Assembly (NCBI RefSeq): GCF_003063575.1
Contig: NZ_NESC01000001.1
Location: 591,441 to 655,440 of the forward strand
Source of the DNA: Limnohabitans sp. Jir72
Lineage (GTDB): Bacteria; Pseudomonadota; Gammaproteobacteria; Burkholderiales; Burkholderiaceae_C
Reading direction: 5' to 3'
DNA length: 64,000 bases
The first letter of the stretch is position 1, and every line of letters begins with the position of its first letter. The translations under genes and the position numbers were made by a program. The notes beneath the pieces are model-generated. The model was not told the origin of the DNA, did no database searches, and was given only the letters and a program-made list of their open reading frames with translations. This document shows, piece after piece, positions 8,999 through 17,986 of the stretch.

Positions 8999-10600
8999 TC
9001 AATGCGCACCACCCGCATCTGAAGTGCCAGAAGCCGCACCACGCGCAGCCGGTCTGCGGGTCAGCCAGATCATGCTGATCAGGCCCAGGAAAATCCAGGC
9101 CGAGGCCATGAAAATGTCATCGGCGGCACGCGTGTAGGCCTGCTGGTCAATCAGCCGGTTGATTTGCAGCAAGGCCTGTTCAGCGCTCAGGCCTGATGCC
9201 TGCAACGAGGCCACGGTCACACCAAACACCCCTTGGCCCTGCACCAGGGTTTCGGTCAGGTGGGCATGGTGCATCGCAGCGCGGCTGTCCCACAGCGTGG
9301 TCACAATGGATGTGCCCATGGCCCCAGCCGTGATGCGGGTGAAATTGCTCAAACCCGCAGCCGAAGGGATCCGTGCAGGTTCAATGCCCGCCAGCGTCAG
9401 CGTGGTCAGCGGAATGAAAAACATTGCCATGGCGGCGCCTTGCAACACGGTGGGGATCAGGATGTGCGCCATGTCGGTTTGGGTGGTGAATTGCGAACGC
9501 ATCCACAACACCACGGCAAAACCGATGAACGCTACCGTCGCGATGCGTCTGGGGTCCCAAACAGCGATCTTTTTGCCCACCACCGGTGTCAGCAAAATGG
9601 CCAGCAAACCCACCGGAGCCAGCGCCATGCCGGCCGATGTGGCGGTGTAACCCATCCACTGCTGCAACCACAAAGGCAAGAGCACCACATTGCCAAAAAA
9701 CAAGGCATACGCGACCGACAAAGACAGCGCACCGAATGAGAAATTGCGCCGCTTGAACAGGCGCAAGTCCACCACCGGGTGCGCGTCGGTCAGCTCCCAA
9801 ACCACAAAGACCGCAAACGAAATCACGGCCACGAGACCCAAGATGACGATCTGATCAGAAGCAAACCAGTCCAGCTCTTTGCCCTTGTCGAGCATGAGCT
9901 GCAAGGCCCCCACCCACAGCACCAGCAAGGTCAAACCGACGCTGTCGATGGGCAGTTTGCGTGTGGGCGTCTCGCGGTGTTTGTAAATGCTCCAGGCCAT
10001 GCCCACCGCCAACAAACCAACCGGCACGTTGATGTAAAAAATCCACGGCCAAGAAATGTTGTCGGTGATCCAACCGCCCAAAAGCGGCCCGACCACGGGT
10101 GCCACCAGCGTGGTCATGCCCCACACCGCCAAGGCCATGCCAGCTTTGGCCGCTGGGTAACTGCTGAGCAACAAGGTTTGCGACAAAGGAATCATCGGCC
10201 CCGCCACCAAGCCCTGGATCACCCTGAAAAATATCAGCATCTCCAGCGATGGCGCAAAGCCACACAGCCAGCTGGCCAGTACAAACAGCAGGATGCTCAT
10301 GCAAAAAAGACGCACTGCACCGAATCGCTGCGTCAACCAGCCCGTCAAAGGCACAGAAATCGCATTGGCCACACCAAAGCTGGTGATCACCCAAGTGCCT
10401 TGGCCCGGGCTCACGCCAAGATCACCCGCGATGGCGGGAATGGACACGTTGGCAATCGACGAATCCAGCACATTCATGAAGGTCGCCAAGGACAAGGCCA
10501 AGGTGCCCAGCAACAAGGTTGGGCCTTGCAAAGGCGGCAAAACTGCCGGTGCCAGTGAGCCCATGCCGGGTGGTGTGCTTGCAGTGTCGGTAGAACTCAT
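8999..10600 (-). CDS. emrB: DHA2-family MFS drug exporter, EmrB type
   Basis: A 533-residue inner-membrane proton-driven exporter with 14 predicted helices. N-terminal motif: VLDSSIANVSIPAIAGDLG. Helix 4-5 region: GPLLGGWITDNISWPWIFYI. Both are typical of DHA2/EmrB proteins. It follows emrA by 15 bp in an operon oprM-emrA-emrB, so it should work as the energised component of a tripartite pump spanning both membranes. The substrate is unknown, although relatives export uncouplers, hydrophobic drugs and acids. Confidence 0.93.
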   Translation of the reverse strand: MSSTDTASTPPGMGSLAPAVLPPLQGPTLLLGTLALSLATFMNVLDSSIANVSIPAIAGDLGVSPGQGTWVITSFGVANAISVPLTGWLTQRFGAVRLFCMSILLFVLASWLCGFAPSLEMLIFFRVIQGLVAGPMIPLSQTLLLSSYPAAKAGMALAVWGMTTLVAPVVGPLLGGWITDNISWPWIFYINVPVGLLAVGMAWSIYKHRETPTRKLPIDSVGLTLLVLWVGALQLMLDKGKELDWFASDQIVILGLVAVISFAVFVVWELTDAHPVVDLRLFKRRNFSFGALSLSVAYALFFGNVVLLPLWLQQWMGYTATSAGMALAPVGLLAILLTPVVGKKIAVWDPRRIATVAFIGFAVVLWMRSQFTTQTDMAHILIPTVLQGAAMAMFFIPLTTLTLAGIEPARIPSAAGLSNFTRITAGAMGTSIVTTLWDSRAAMHHAHLTETLVQGQGVFGVTVASLQASGLSAEQALLQINRLIDQQAYTRAADDIFMASAWIFLGLISMIWLTRRPAARGAASGTSDAGGAH

Positions 10601-10615
10601 ACGAGGTACTGCAGA

Positions 10616-11836
10616 TCAGCGCACCGTGACCACCGGGCGGCCTAAGTTGGCCGCGATGATCTGCTTGACCCGCTGCTGGGCACCTTGCTGCTGCGAATCA
10701 AATACCGCCGTGGTCACCGCAGCCGCTGCGCGCGGGACATCGGCCAGCGACTTGCCACTGCTGTCTTTGGTGTCCACGGTCACGTCCATCGACAGGCCCA
10801 CGCGCAAAGGGTGCTCAGCCAAGTCTTTGGGTTCAATCGTGATGCGCACCGGTACGCGCTGCACCACCTTGATCCAGTTGCCCGTGGCATTTTGCGCAGG
10901 CAGCAAGGCAAAGGCCGCGCCCGTGCCAGCACCCAGCCCCAACACTTTGCCGTGGTAGACCACTTTCTGACCATACACATCGGCTTGCATCTCGGCAGTC
11001 TGACCTATGCGCAGGCTTTGCAACTGGCTCTCTTTGAAATTGGCATCGACCCACAACTGGTCCAAAGCGACCAGGGTCATCAGCGGCGCTCCAGCCTGCA
11101 CCCGCTGGCCCAACTGCACACCGCGTTTGGCGATGTGGCCATCAATGGGGGCCAGCAGCTCTACACGTTGGCGGGCCAAATAAGTCTCCTGCACTTTGGC
11201 CGCGGCCCGCTGCACGCCAGGGTGCTCGGACACACTCGTGCCATCGGTCTGGGCCTGGCTGGCAGCCAGCTGCTCCTTGGCCGCCTGCACGGCAGATTGG
11301 GCTGCCGTCACAGCGCTTTGAGCTGCCGTCACCTGGGCGGTGGCGTGCTGGAACTCTTCTTTGCCAATGGCCCCGCTGGCCACCAAGGGCGCACGGCGCT
11401 GGGCATCGGCCTCAGACCGCGCCAAATCGGTCTGAATGCGGCGCAAATCTGCTTCGCGGGCTTGAACCTGGGCCTGCACGGTGCTGGTGTTGGCAAACAG
11501 CGTGCGCACCTCGCGCACCGTCTGTGCCAACTGGGCTTCGGCCTGGGCCAGCGCCACTTGCGCATCCGCCGCATCAAGCTTGACCAAAACCTGGCCGGCT
11601 TTGACAAAGTCGGTGTCCTCCGCGCCGATGGCCACCACCGTGCCGCCCATTTGTGGCGTGATTTGCATCACATTGCCCGCGACATAAGCGTTGTCGGTGT
11701 TTTGGTAGTGCCGCCCGGTGAACCAATGCCAGCCCCCCCAAATCAAGCCGCACACGCCCACGGTGACGGCAATGAGGGTCAAGCCCTTGCGGCGGGCGGT
11801 ACTGGATTCGGTCGGCGTCAATGAAGTCATGGTCAT
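10616..11836 (-). CDS. emrA: HlyD-family periplasmic adaptor, EmrA type
   Basis: A 406-residue membrane-fusion protein: one N-terminal transmembrane helix (about residues 20-38, LIAVTVGVCGLIWGGWHWF), a lipoyl/barrel domain starting TDNAYVAGNVMQITPQMGG, a long alpha-helical hairpin (residues about 95-200, Ala/Gln-rich), and a return barrel with APIDGHIAKRGVQLGQRV. The start is uncertain. A GTG at 11875 overlaps the upstream stop (GTGA), while the ATGs at 11836 and 11830 give the more usual short cytoplasmic tail. It bridges EmrB to the outer-membrane channel encoded just upstream. Confidence 0.92.
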   Translation of the reverse strand: MTMTSLTPTESSTARRKGLTLIAVTVGVCGLIWGGWHWFTGRHYQNTDNAYVAGNVMQITPQMGGTVVAIGAEDTDFVKAGQVLVKLDAADAQVALAQAEAQLAQTVREVRTLFANTSTVQAQVQAREADLRRIQTDLARSEADAQRRAPLVASGAIGKEEFQHATAQVTAAQSAVTAAQSAVQAAKEQLAASQAQTDGTSVSEHPGVQRAAAKVQETYLARQRVELLAPIDGHIAKRGVQLGQRVQAGAPLMTLVALDQLWVDANFKESQLQSLRIGQTAEMQADVYGQKVVYHGKVLGLGAGTGAAFALLPAQNATGNWIKVVQRVPVRITIEPKDLAEHPLRVGLSMDVTVDTKDSSGKSLADVPRAAAAVTTAVFDSQQQGAQQRVKQIIAANLGRPVVTVR

Positions 11837-11871
11837 GCTTTGAAAAATTGGTCTTGTGCTTGAAGACCGGC

Positions 11872-13338
11872 TCACAGGCCAGTCCGTGCGATAGGGGCTG
11901 TCGGGGTCGATGTGTCATGCCAGCCACCGCCCAAGGCCCGCATGAGGTTCACTCGGGTATCGAGCTGGCGAGCCTTCAGGTCAATCGCGGCCCGGCGCTG
12001 CGACAACACCAAGGACTCTGCCGACAACACGGCCAACAGATTGCCCAAACCGGCTTGGTAACGCTGTTGCGCCAAGGCATGGGCGCGCTCGGCACTGGCC
12101 AGCGCCAAAGATTGCTGGCCGTACTGGCGATCTACCGATTGGCTGGAACTGATCGCATCGGTGGTTTCCTTGACAGCCTCCAACACCGTGCTGTTGTACT
12201 GGGCAATGGCCATCTCGCGCTCGGCCTGACGGCCCGACAGCTGCGCACGCAGGCGCCCACCATCAAACAGCGGCAGGCGCAAAGCCGGGGTCACGCCGTA
12301 CTGGCGGCTGCCCGAGTCCAGCAACTGGTTCAGGCCCAGTGCGTTGAAGCCGACGAAAGCACTGAGATTGATGTTGGGATAAAACTGCGTGCGGGCTTGC
12401 TTGACGTCCTGCTGGGCCGCCTCGACCCGCCAAAGCGCAGCCACCACATCAGGGCGGCGCCCCAGCAAATCAGCACCCACCCTGGCTGGCAAAACTTCCA
12501 ACTCAAGGGCGCTCAGCTGAGGGCTCAGTCCATCCAGTGCGTGGGGCGGCTGCGCACTGAGCGCCGCCAGTTGGTGACGCGTCAGTGCCACTTGTTCTTT
12601 CAGGCCCTCGACTTGTGCCTGTGCATCGGACAGGCTGCTGTCCGACTGGGCTTGGTCCAATTGCGTGTCCAGGCCCGCCTCGCGGCGCTGCACCACGATT
12701 TGCTGAACCGCCTGGCGCTGCTGCTGCATGCGCTCGGCCACGGCCAGCTGCGCCATCCAACGGGCCAACACCACATAAGCATGGGCCACCTGACTGGCCA
12801 GTGCGTTGGCAGCCACAGCCGCGTCAGCCTGGGCTGCGCGGGTTTGGCCAATCGCCGAGGCCAGCTCGGCAGCATGCTGACCCCAGACATCGGGTGACCA
12901 GCCCAGGTTCAGCTGCGCCGTATCGTTGCTCCAGACGCTGCCAGCAATCGGTTTGGGGAACAGGCCATTGGCGCTGTAACGCTGGCGGCTGAAATCGGCC
13001 CCCAGGGTGGCCTGCGGCAAACTGGCCGCACCGACCACACCAGCGAGCGCCTGCATGCGCTGCACCCGGGCCTGCGCCGTGGCCATGGACGGGTTGTCTT
13101 GCAAACTTTGCCGAATCAACGCATCCAGCTGAGGATCGCGCCAGCTTTGCCACCAGGCATCCATCACCAGCGATGTGCGGACCTCCGGCAAACCCAAGGC
13201 TGGTGCTTGCAACAGTGCGGCAGAAGTTGGCCCCGTGTCGGGGGTCGAACACGCGACCAGCCCTGCGGTCACGCTCACGGTCAAAGCGATGGTGCGGCCC
13301 GCAGAAAATGTGGGGGGGAACTTCATGAGGGAACTCAT
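11872..13338 (-). CDS. NodT/OprM-family outer-membrane efflux lipoprotein
   Basis: A 488-residue TolC-like channel. The signal sequence ends in a lipobox (LVAC at about residue 30), so it should be lipid-anchored. Two repeated OEP domains are visible, with typical end markers (WSPDVWGQHAAEL, LPLFDGGRLRAQL, ERAHALAQQRYQAGLGNLL). It is the first gene of the efflux operon and is followed by emrA and emrB. An ATG at 13326 and a TTG at 13344 are alternative starts, since no clear ribosome-binding site discriminates between them. Confidence 0.92.
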   Translation of the reverse strand: MSSLMKFPPTFSAGRTIALTVSVTAGLVACSTPDTGPTSAALLQAPALGLPEVRTSLVMDAWWQSWRDPQLDALIRQSLQDNPSMATAQARVQRMQALAGVVGAASLPQATLGADFSRQRYSANGLFPKPIAGSVWSNDTAQLNLGWSPDVWGQHAAELASAIGQTRAAQADAAVAANALASQVAHAYVVLARWMAQLAVAERMQQQRQAVQQIVVQRREAGLDTQLDQAQSDSSLSDAQAQVEGLKEQVALTRHQLAALSAQPPHALDGLSPQLSALELEVLPARVGADLLGRRPDVVAALWRVEAAQQDVKQARTQFYPNINLSAFVGFNALGLNQLLDSGSRQYGVTPALRLPLFDGGRLRAQLSGRQAEREMAIAQYNSTVLEAVKETTDAISSSQSVDRQYGQQSLALASAERAHALAQQRYQAGLGNLLAVLSAESLVLSQRRAAIDLKARQLDTRVNLMRALGGGWHDTSTPTAPIARTGL

Positions 13339-13523
13339 TTTCAAAATAGAGAAGGCTGGAGGCTGCGCTGAACATCGGCTCAGGCACCACCCGACCTTGT
13401 GAGAACCGTTGATGCTAACCGCCGCAGCCGTGGCGGGTCTTCGTCAAGGTCATTCACCTGCTGTTATTTCGCCTCGCTGCGCGATCCCCGAACGCTGCAA
13501 TGGGTGGACAATCAACACCGCCC

Positions 13524-13655
13524 ATGCTCAAATTTTCAACACATTCATCCCATCTTGTGATGGGCCTTCTGATCGCTTGTGTCGGACTGGCCCAAGTCGA
13601 TTGGGAAGACATGCCCAACCAGCCCCTATACAGCGAGCCCGTGCATGTGGCGTGA
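13524..13655 (+). CDS. Tiny exported or lipoprotein-like ORF overlapping cls
   Basis: A 43-codon ORF not usually called by gene finders. It has a basic start (MLKFSTHSSHLV), a hydrophobic core (MGLLIACVGLAQ) with an LIAC lipobox-like site, and an acidic tail (VDWEDMPNQPLYSEP). Its TGA at 13653 lies 8 bases inside the cardiolipin-synthase gene, whose ATG is at 13645, implying translational coupling. Alternatively the core is a type-I signal peptide cleaved after GLA. It could be an entericidin-like or assembly-factor-like peptide, but I do not recognise a family. Confidence 0.45.
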   Translation: MLKFSTHSSHLVMGLLIACVGLAQVDWEDMPNQPLYSEPVHVA

Positions 13656-15048
13656 ACTTTTCGCGCCGCAATGGGTTTCAGTGCACGGGCTGGTGACCAC
13701 ATTGGCTTTGGGCATCTACTTGGCCAATTCGCATGCCCGCAAACAGCGCAGGCACCCATCGGCCGCCATCGCTTGGTTCGTGTCCTTGGCACTGATGCCC
13801 TACCTGGCGCTGCCGCTTTACCTGCTGCTGGGCAGCCGAAAGATACCGCGCAATCTTGTCGGTCTGCACGTCCAACCCACGGCTGCAGCTATGAAGCCTC
13901 CAGGCTTGTCGCGTACCCAGATCCTGGCCAGCACGCTGGGCCTGCCTCCGGCCTCAACTTACGAGCATTTTGAACTGCACGAAGACGGCCGCCAGGCGAG
14001 GCAGTCCTTGATGGCCATGATCGACAGCGCCACCACCACACTGGACATCTGTGTGTTTGTGATGGGGCAAGACGCGCTGGGTCAGGAAGTGGCTTTGCAC
14101 CTCATTCAAAGTGCTCAAAAAGGCGTTCAGGTCAGACTGCTGGTGGATGGTGTCGGGGCCTATCTGGGCGGGCGCCTCAATTGGCGCGCATTGACCGACG
14201 CGGGTGTGCATGTCAGCCGGTTTGTCTCCCCTTTCCTCTCGCCTTTGCCGGGACGAACCAACCTGCGCAACCACAGAAAAATGGCCATAGCAGACAGCTG
14301 CCGCGTGTGGATGGGCGGACGCAATTTGGCGGCCGAATATTTTGAAGGCGACCCCAGCCGGCGCCAGCCCAAAACAGCCTGGACCGACCTGAGTTTCGTA
14401 TTGAGCGGTGCCATCGCGCTGCAAGCGCAAAACCAATTCCACCAAGACTGGACCTTTGCCACACAAGCGCAGCGTCAAGAACCCACAGCGCCGCCAGATA
14501 TGACCGTGGCTGCACCCTGCGTGCAATGGCTGCCCAGCGGTCCAGACCAGGCCGAAGACACGCTCTACACCTTGTTGATCTCCAGTTGCTTTGCAGCGCA
14601 AAACCGAATCATGGCGGTCTCGCCTTATTTTGTTCCGGATGCCACGTTGCAAATGGCACTCACTTTGGCCGCACGGCGCGGCGTGCTTGTCGATCTGGTG
14701 CTGCCTCGCAAATCGAATCACCGATTGGCCGACATGGCCCGCCACGCCGCACTTCGCGAGCTGACAGCAGCCGGCGCACGTGTCTGGCTGACGCCTGAAA
14801 TGATCCACGCCAAAGCCGTGGTCATTGACGATGAACTGGCCATGGCAGGCTCGGCCAACTTGGATGAAAGAAGCCTCTTCCTCAACTACGAAGTGATGGT
14901 GGCCTTCTACAAACCCACCGACATTGAACAATTTGCCCAATGGATGGCGCGCCGCCGCCAAAGCGCTCAGCCTTACGAAGCCCAAGCCACCAGCCTGCTG
15001 CGAGAACTGTTGGAGGGCATGGTGCGGTGGCTGGCCTTCCAGCTCTGA
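13645..15048 (+). CDS. cls: Cardiolipin synthase / phospholipase D family protein
   Basis: A 467-residue protein with an N-terminal membrane region of two helices (about residues 10-30 and 38-58), then two phospholipase-D half sites. The first is NHRKMAIADSCRVWMGGRN (HxK with downstream GGRN), the second is HAKAVVIDDELAMAGSAN. Each supplies His and Lys for transphosphatidylation of phosphatidylglycerol to cardiolipin at the inner membrane. The start is the ATG at 13645 (MWRELFAPQWVSVHGLV), inside the preceding small ORF. The length is close to that of E. coli ClsA. Confidence 0.9.
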   Translation: MWRELFAPQWVSVHGLVTTLALGIYLANSHARKQRRHPSAAIAWFVSLALMPYLALPLYLLLGSRKIPRNLVGLHVQPTAAAMKPPGLSRTQILASTLGLPPASTYEHFELHEDGRQARQSLMAMIDSATTTLDICVFVMGQDALGQEVALHLIQSAQKGVQVRLLVDGVGAYLGGRLNWRALTDAGVHVSRFVSPFLSPLPGRTNLRNHRKMAIADSCRVWMGGRNLAAEYFEGDPSRRQPKTAWTDLSFVLSGAIALQAQNQFHQDWTFATQAQRQEPTAPPDMTVAAPCVQWLPSGPDQAEDTLYTLLISSCFAAQNRIMAVSPYFVPDATLQMALTLAARRGVLVDLVLPRKSNHRLADMARHAALRELTAAGARVWLTPEMIHAKAVVIDDELAMAGSANLDERSLFLNYEVMVAFYKPTDIEQFAQWMARRRQSAQPYEAQATSLLRELLEGMVRWLAFQL

Positions 15049-15206
15049 TGCGCAGGCGACCCAACAAAAAATTTCCAGCAAATCACCAGCAAAGGCACAA
15101 GCGCCTGTGAAATCAACAAAACCGCTACGCGGCTTTTCGTACACTGAGCCAGCTGCACACACCGCTTGGTGGTACACCGTTGATGGCCACACGATTTGAA
15201 AACTTC

Positions 15207-15800
15207 ATGAAAAAAGCCCGACTCCTCCCGTCGCTCTGTGCCAGCTTGATCGCGGCCATCGGCTTGTGTGCCAGCAGCACGGCCTTGGCACAAATTTGCA
15301 CCCGCGAATACGCACCCGTGTGCGGTCAAGTGCCAGGAGAGCCAGCCCCCCACACATTTGCCAACCGCTGCTTGCTTGACGCGGCGAAAGCCAGCTTCGT
15401 GTCGCAAGGCGAATGCACAGCGAAGCGCACACCATCCCCCACACCGACGCCCATGGTCGGCAACGATGTCGATGCCCACGGCTGCAAAAGCTCGGCAGGC
15501 TTCGTCTGGAACGAGGAGCTCAACCAATGCGTGCGGCCCTGGATGAGCAGCGCCATCACGCTGGAAGTGGCCCCCCACCGCCGCACCTGCACCGGCGTGA
15601 TGGTCATGCAATGCCTCAAGGTGCGCGAACGGGTGCCTGGACAAGCCACCCCCAAATGGGTTCCGTTTTTTGGCGACATCGCAGGTTTCAAGCACGTGCC
15701 AGGCCAGCACTACACCCTGCGCGTGCGCAAAGACAAACTCGAAACACCACCCGCCGACGCGCCTGACATCACCTACACACTGCTGAAGGTCTTGCCTTGA
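15207..15800 (+). CDS. Secreted protein with Kazal-type and DUF4377 domains
   Basis: The ATG at 15207 gives a signal peptide (MKKARLLPSLCASLIAAIG, ending near ALAQ); an ATG at 15183 is an alternative start. The first mature domain, residues about 30-70, has the Kazal spacing ICTREYAPVCGQ ... NRCLLDAA ... GEC. A Pro/Thr linker follows. The C-terminal ~70 residues (CTGVMVMQCLKVRE ... FFGDIAGFKHVPGQHYTLRV) match DUF4377, often found in META/HslJ-like lipoproteins. The combination suggests an envelope protein that may inhibit proteases. The gene stands alone between cls and the MATE exporter. Confidence 0.75.
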   Translation: MKKARLLPSLCASLIAAIGLCASSTALAQICTREYAPVCGQVPGEPAPHTFANRCLLDAAKASFVSQGECTAKRTPSPTPTPMVGNDVDAHGCKSSAGFVWNEELNQCVRPWMSSAITLEVAPHRRTCTGVMVMQCLKVRERVPGQATPKWVPFFGDIAGFKHVPGQHYTLRVRKDKLETPPADAPDITYTLLKVLP

Positions 15801-15927
15801 CAGCGCCACTGGCGCCACTGAAAAACCCCAGGTCGTCGGCACCTGCGACGAAACACCACAGAAAACCCTCAAACTGCGTTCTCTGTCTACACCTGTCCGG
15901 CTTCGCCAGCATGCACAACGGGCCAGG

Positions 15928-17289
15928 CTAGACCTTGCTGGCGCTCTCGCCCCAAGGCGTGGCGCGCATGATGAGCACCGTGCTCAGGCCATAGACGGCC
16001 ATGCCTGCCCCCACCAAGGCAAAGATCATCCAAGCGGGGGACTGCCAATCAGCCAGCAGCCACCCACCCAAGGCCACCACCAGCAGTCGCAAGGTGCCAG
16101 CGATCACGGGGCCGATGGCTTTGCCCGCGCCGAGTGACGAAAAGTAGAGCGACAAGCCCAAACCAAAAAATCCATAGAACGGCCCGGCCCACAAAAAGTA
16201 GCTGCCTGCGGACGCGAGCACCGACGCGTCTTTGGAATACAGCGACGTCCACACATCAGGGGCCAAGGTCACGATCAGGCCCAACACCGCCAGCAAGGCG
16301 GTGGCCACGGCAGCAGCCGTCCACGCCACTTGGCGAGCCCGGGCAATGTGGCCCGCACCAATGGCCATGCCCACCAAAGGCACCGAAGCCACGCCCACAG
16401 CAAACGCAATGGGTACCAACAAAAACTCCAGGCGCGTACCGATGCCATAACCCGCCAAAGCCTCGGTGCCAAAAGTGGCCACCAAACGGGTCAGGATCAA
16501 AATGGTCAGCACCGTTTGAAAAGGCGAAATGCAGGCCACCGCCCCCACGCGCAAAATGTCCAGCAGGTGCTTGCGATCGAGTGGCGTGTTGCGCACGGTG
16601 AGTCGGATCTTGCCGCGCCCAGACGACAGGTAGACCCATAAAAACACCGCTCCGCCCAGGTTGGCCAACACACCACCCGCCGCCACGCCGTGCATGCCCA
16701 GTTGCGGCATTGGGCCCCAGCCCAGACCCAGGGCCCCTGCCAGAAGCACCTGCGCCAAGGCCACCACAAAGAGTGTGACCGAGGGCACCAACATGTTGCC
16801 GCTGCCGCGGATGACCGAAGACAGCGTGTTCACGATCCACACGAACACCGAGCCGACAAAGGCCACTTCGCAATACGCCACGGCTTGGGCCAGTGCCTCG
16901 CCCTTGCCGCCCAGCGCAGACATCATCGCCCCGCCCAACAGCGCCATCAAGAGCATGAACACCAGGCCCAGCGAACACCCAATCCACAAAGCATGCACCG
17001 CCAGCACATTGGCCCGCGCAGCATCGCCTGCGCCCAAAGCCCGACTCACGGCAGACGACACGCCACCGCCCATGGCCCCGGCAGACATCATGGTCTGAAG
17101 CATCACAAACGGAAACACCAACGCCATGCCCGCCAAGGCGGGCGCGCCAAACTGCCCCACATAACTGGTCTCGGCAATGGCGGCCAGCGCCGTGGCCAGC
17201 ATGGCCACCATATTGGGCAGAGAAAACTTCAGCAACATCGGCAAGATCGGCCCGACCAGCAAAGGGTTGGCTGTAGCGTTTGAATTCAT
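15928..17289 (-). CDS. MATE family multidrug/cation antiporter
   Basis: A 453-residue, 12-helix inner-membrane protein. It begins MNSNATANPLLVGPILPMLL at the ATG at 17289, preceded by GGAAA; upstream in-frame codons lie in the marR gap. Family markers include LPNMVAMLATALAAIAETS, GMALVFPFVMLQTMMSAGAM and a two-fold repeat with the second half at about residue 230. Members export drugs in exchange for H+ or Na+. It is the second gene after a MarR repressor, 28 bp downstream, so it is very probably controlled by it. Confidence 0.92.
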   Translation of the reverse strand: MNSNATANPLLVGPILPMLLKFSLPNMVAMLATALAAIAETSYVGQFGAPALAGMALVFPFVMLQTMMSAGAMGGGVSSAVSRALGAGDAARANVLAVHALWIGCSLGLVFMLLMALLGGAMMSALGGKGEALAQAVAYCEVAFVGSVFVWIVNTLSSVIRGSGNMLVPSVTLFVVALAQVLLAGALGLGWGPMPQLGMHGVAAGGVLANLGGAVFLWVYLSSGRGKIRLTVRNTPLDRKHLLDILRVGAVACISPFQTVLTILILTRLVATFGTEALAGYGIGTRLEFLLVPIAFAVGVASVPLVGMAIGAGHIARARQVAWTAAAVATALLAVLGLIVTLAPDVWTSLYSKDASVLASAGSYFLWAGPFYGFFGLGLSLYFSSLGAGKAIGPVIAGTLRLLVVALGGWLLADWQSPAWMIFALVGAGMAVYGLSTVLIMRATPWGESASKV

Positions 17290-17317
17290 GGGGTTTCCGT
17301 TCAGGGGTGGTTTGAAT

Positions 17318-17785
17318 TCACTCACCGCTGGCCACACCGGCCAGGGGTTCGAGCAAAGCCATGGAACTGTCAATCAAATCATGCAGCTGCGCGACCTTGT
17401 CCGGGCCGAGCATGCGGTGGATGTCGTCTTGCGCCACACGCCAGCGGCGCTGCGCTTCGGTGCGCTTGAGGCGCCCGGCTTCGGTCAGGCTCACCAAGCG
17501 GCTTCGGGCGTCTGGGCCCGCAGACACCAGCACCCATTGCGCATCCACCAAAGGCTTGAGGTTGCGCGACAGTGTGGATGTGCCCATCTTGATGCGACCG
17601 GCCAGCTCGGTTTGCCCAATGGGCCCCAACTTGGCGATGTAAGAGAGCAAAGAGTATTGGGTGGTCTTCAAGCCCACCTTGGCCAGCTGCACGTCGTAGT
17701 GCTGCGTCACACGCCGCATGAACTGCCGCAACTTGAGGTTGGTGCAACCCTGTGGACTGGCCGCAAGAGAAAAAGTCTCTGTCAT
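17318..17785 (-). CDS. MarR family transcriptional regulator
   Basis: A 155-residue winged-helix regulator. It starts MTETFSLAASPQGCTNLKLR at the ATG at 17785. The DNA-binding part is LGPIGQTELAGRIKMGTSTL followed by RNLKPLVDAQWVLVS, and the wing reads GPDARSRLVSLTEAG. It heads an operon with the MATE exporter and probably represses it until a ligand binds. A perfect palindrome lies 21 bp upstream of its start codon. Confidence 0.92.
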   Translation of the reverse strand: MTETFSLAASPQGCTNLKLRQFMRRVTQHYDVQLAKVGLKTTQYSLLSYIAKLGPIGQTELAGRIKMGTSTLSRNLKPLVDAQWVLVSAGPDARSRLVSLTEAGRLKRTEAQRRWRVAQDDIHRMLGPDKVAQLHDLIDSSMALLEPLAGVASGE

Positions 17786-17792
17786 TGAACAA

Positions 17793-17820
17793 TTGTAACT
17801 GCAACAATTGCATATGCAAT
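17793..17820. promoter_or_regulatory. Probable MarR operator upstream of marR-MATE
   Basis: A perfect 14-bp palindrome ATTGCATATGCAAT spans 17807-17820, and two CAATTG hexamers occur nearby. It lies 21-35 bp before the marR start codon, where a MarR dimer would autoregulate. The assignment as operator is inferred from position. Confidence 0.5.
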
Positions 17821-17986
17821 CAAAAAGCACTGATGACCAAGCCTCTGATCTGAGCACGGCACGACATGCTGCTTTTTTACTTTGGACGGATGCCAGCCCT
17901 TGAGCCAAATGCGTACGTTGCCGCACTGAAGCCCCAGGGCCATGCGTGAGTCAATAGGTCCTCCTCATCACCCCAAGGCCATCTTC

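Noticed and set aside
10685..11824. A 379-residue forward ORF over emrA.
   Set aside because: It is a composition shadow of emrA with no recognisable domain.
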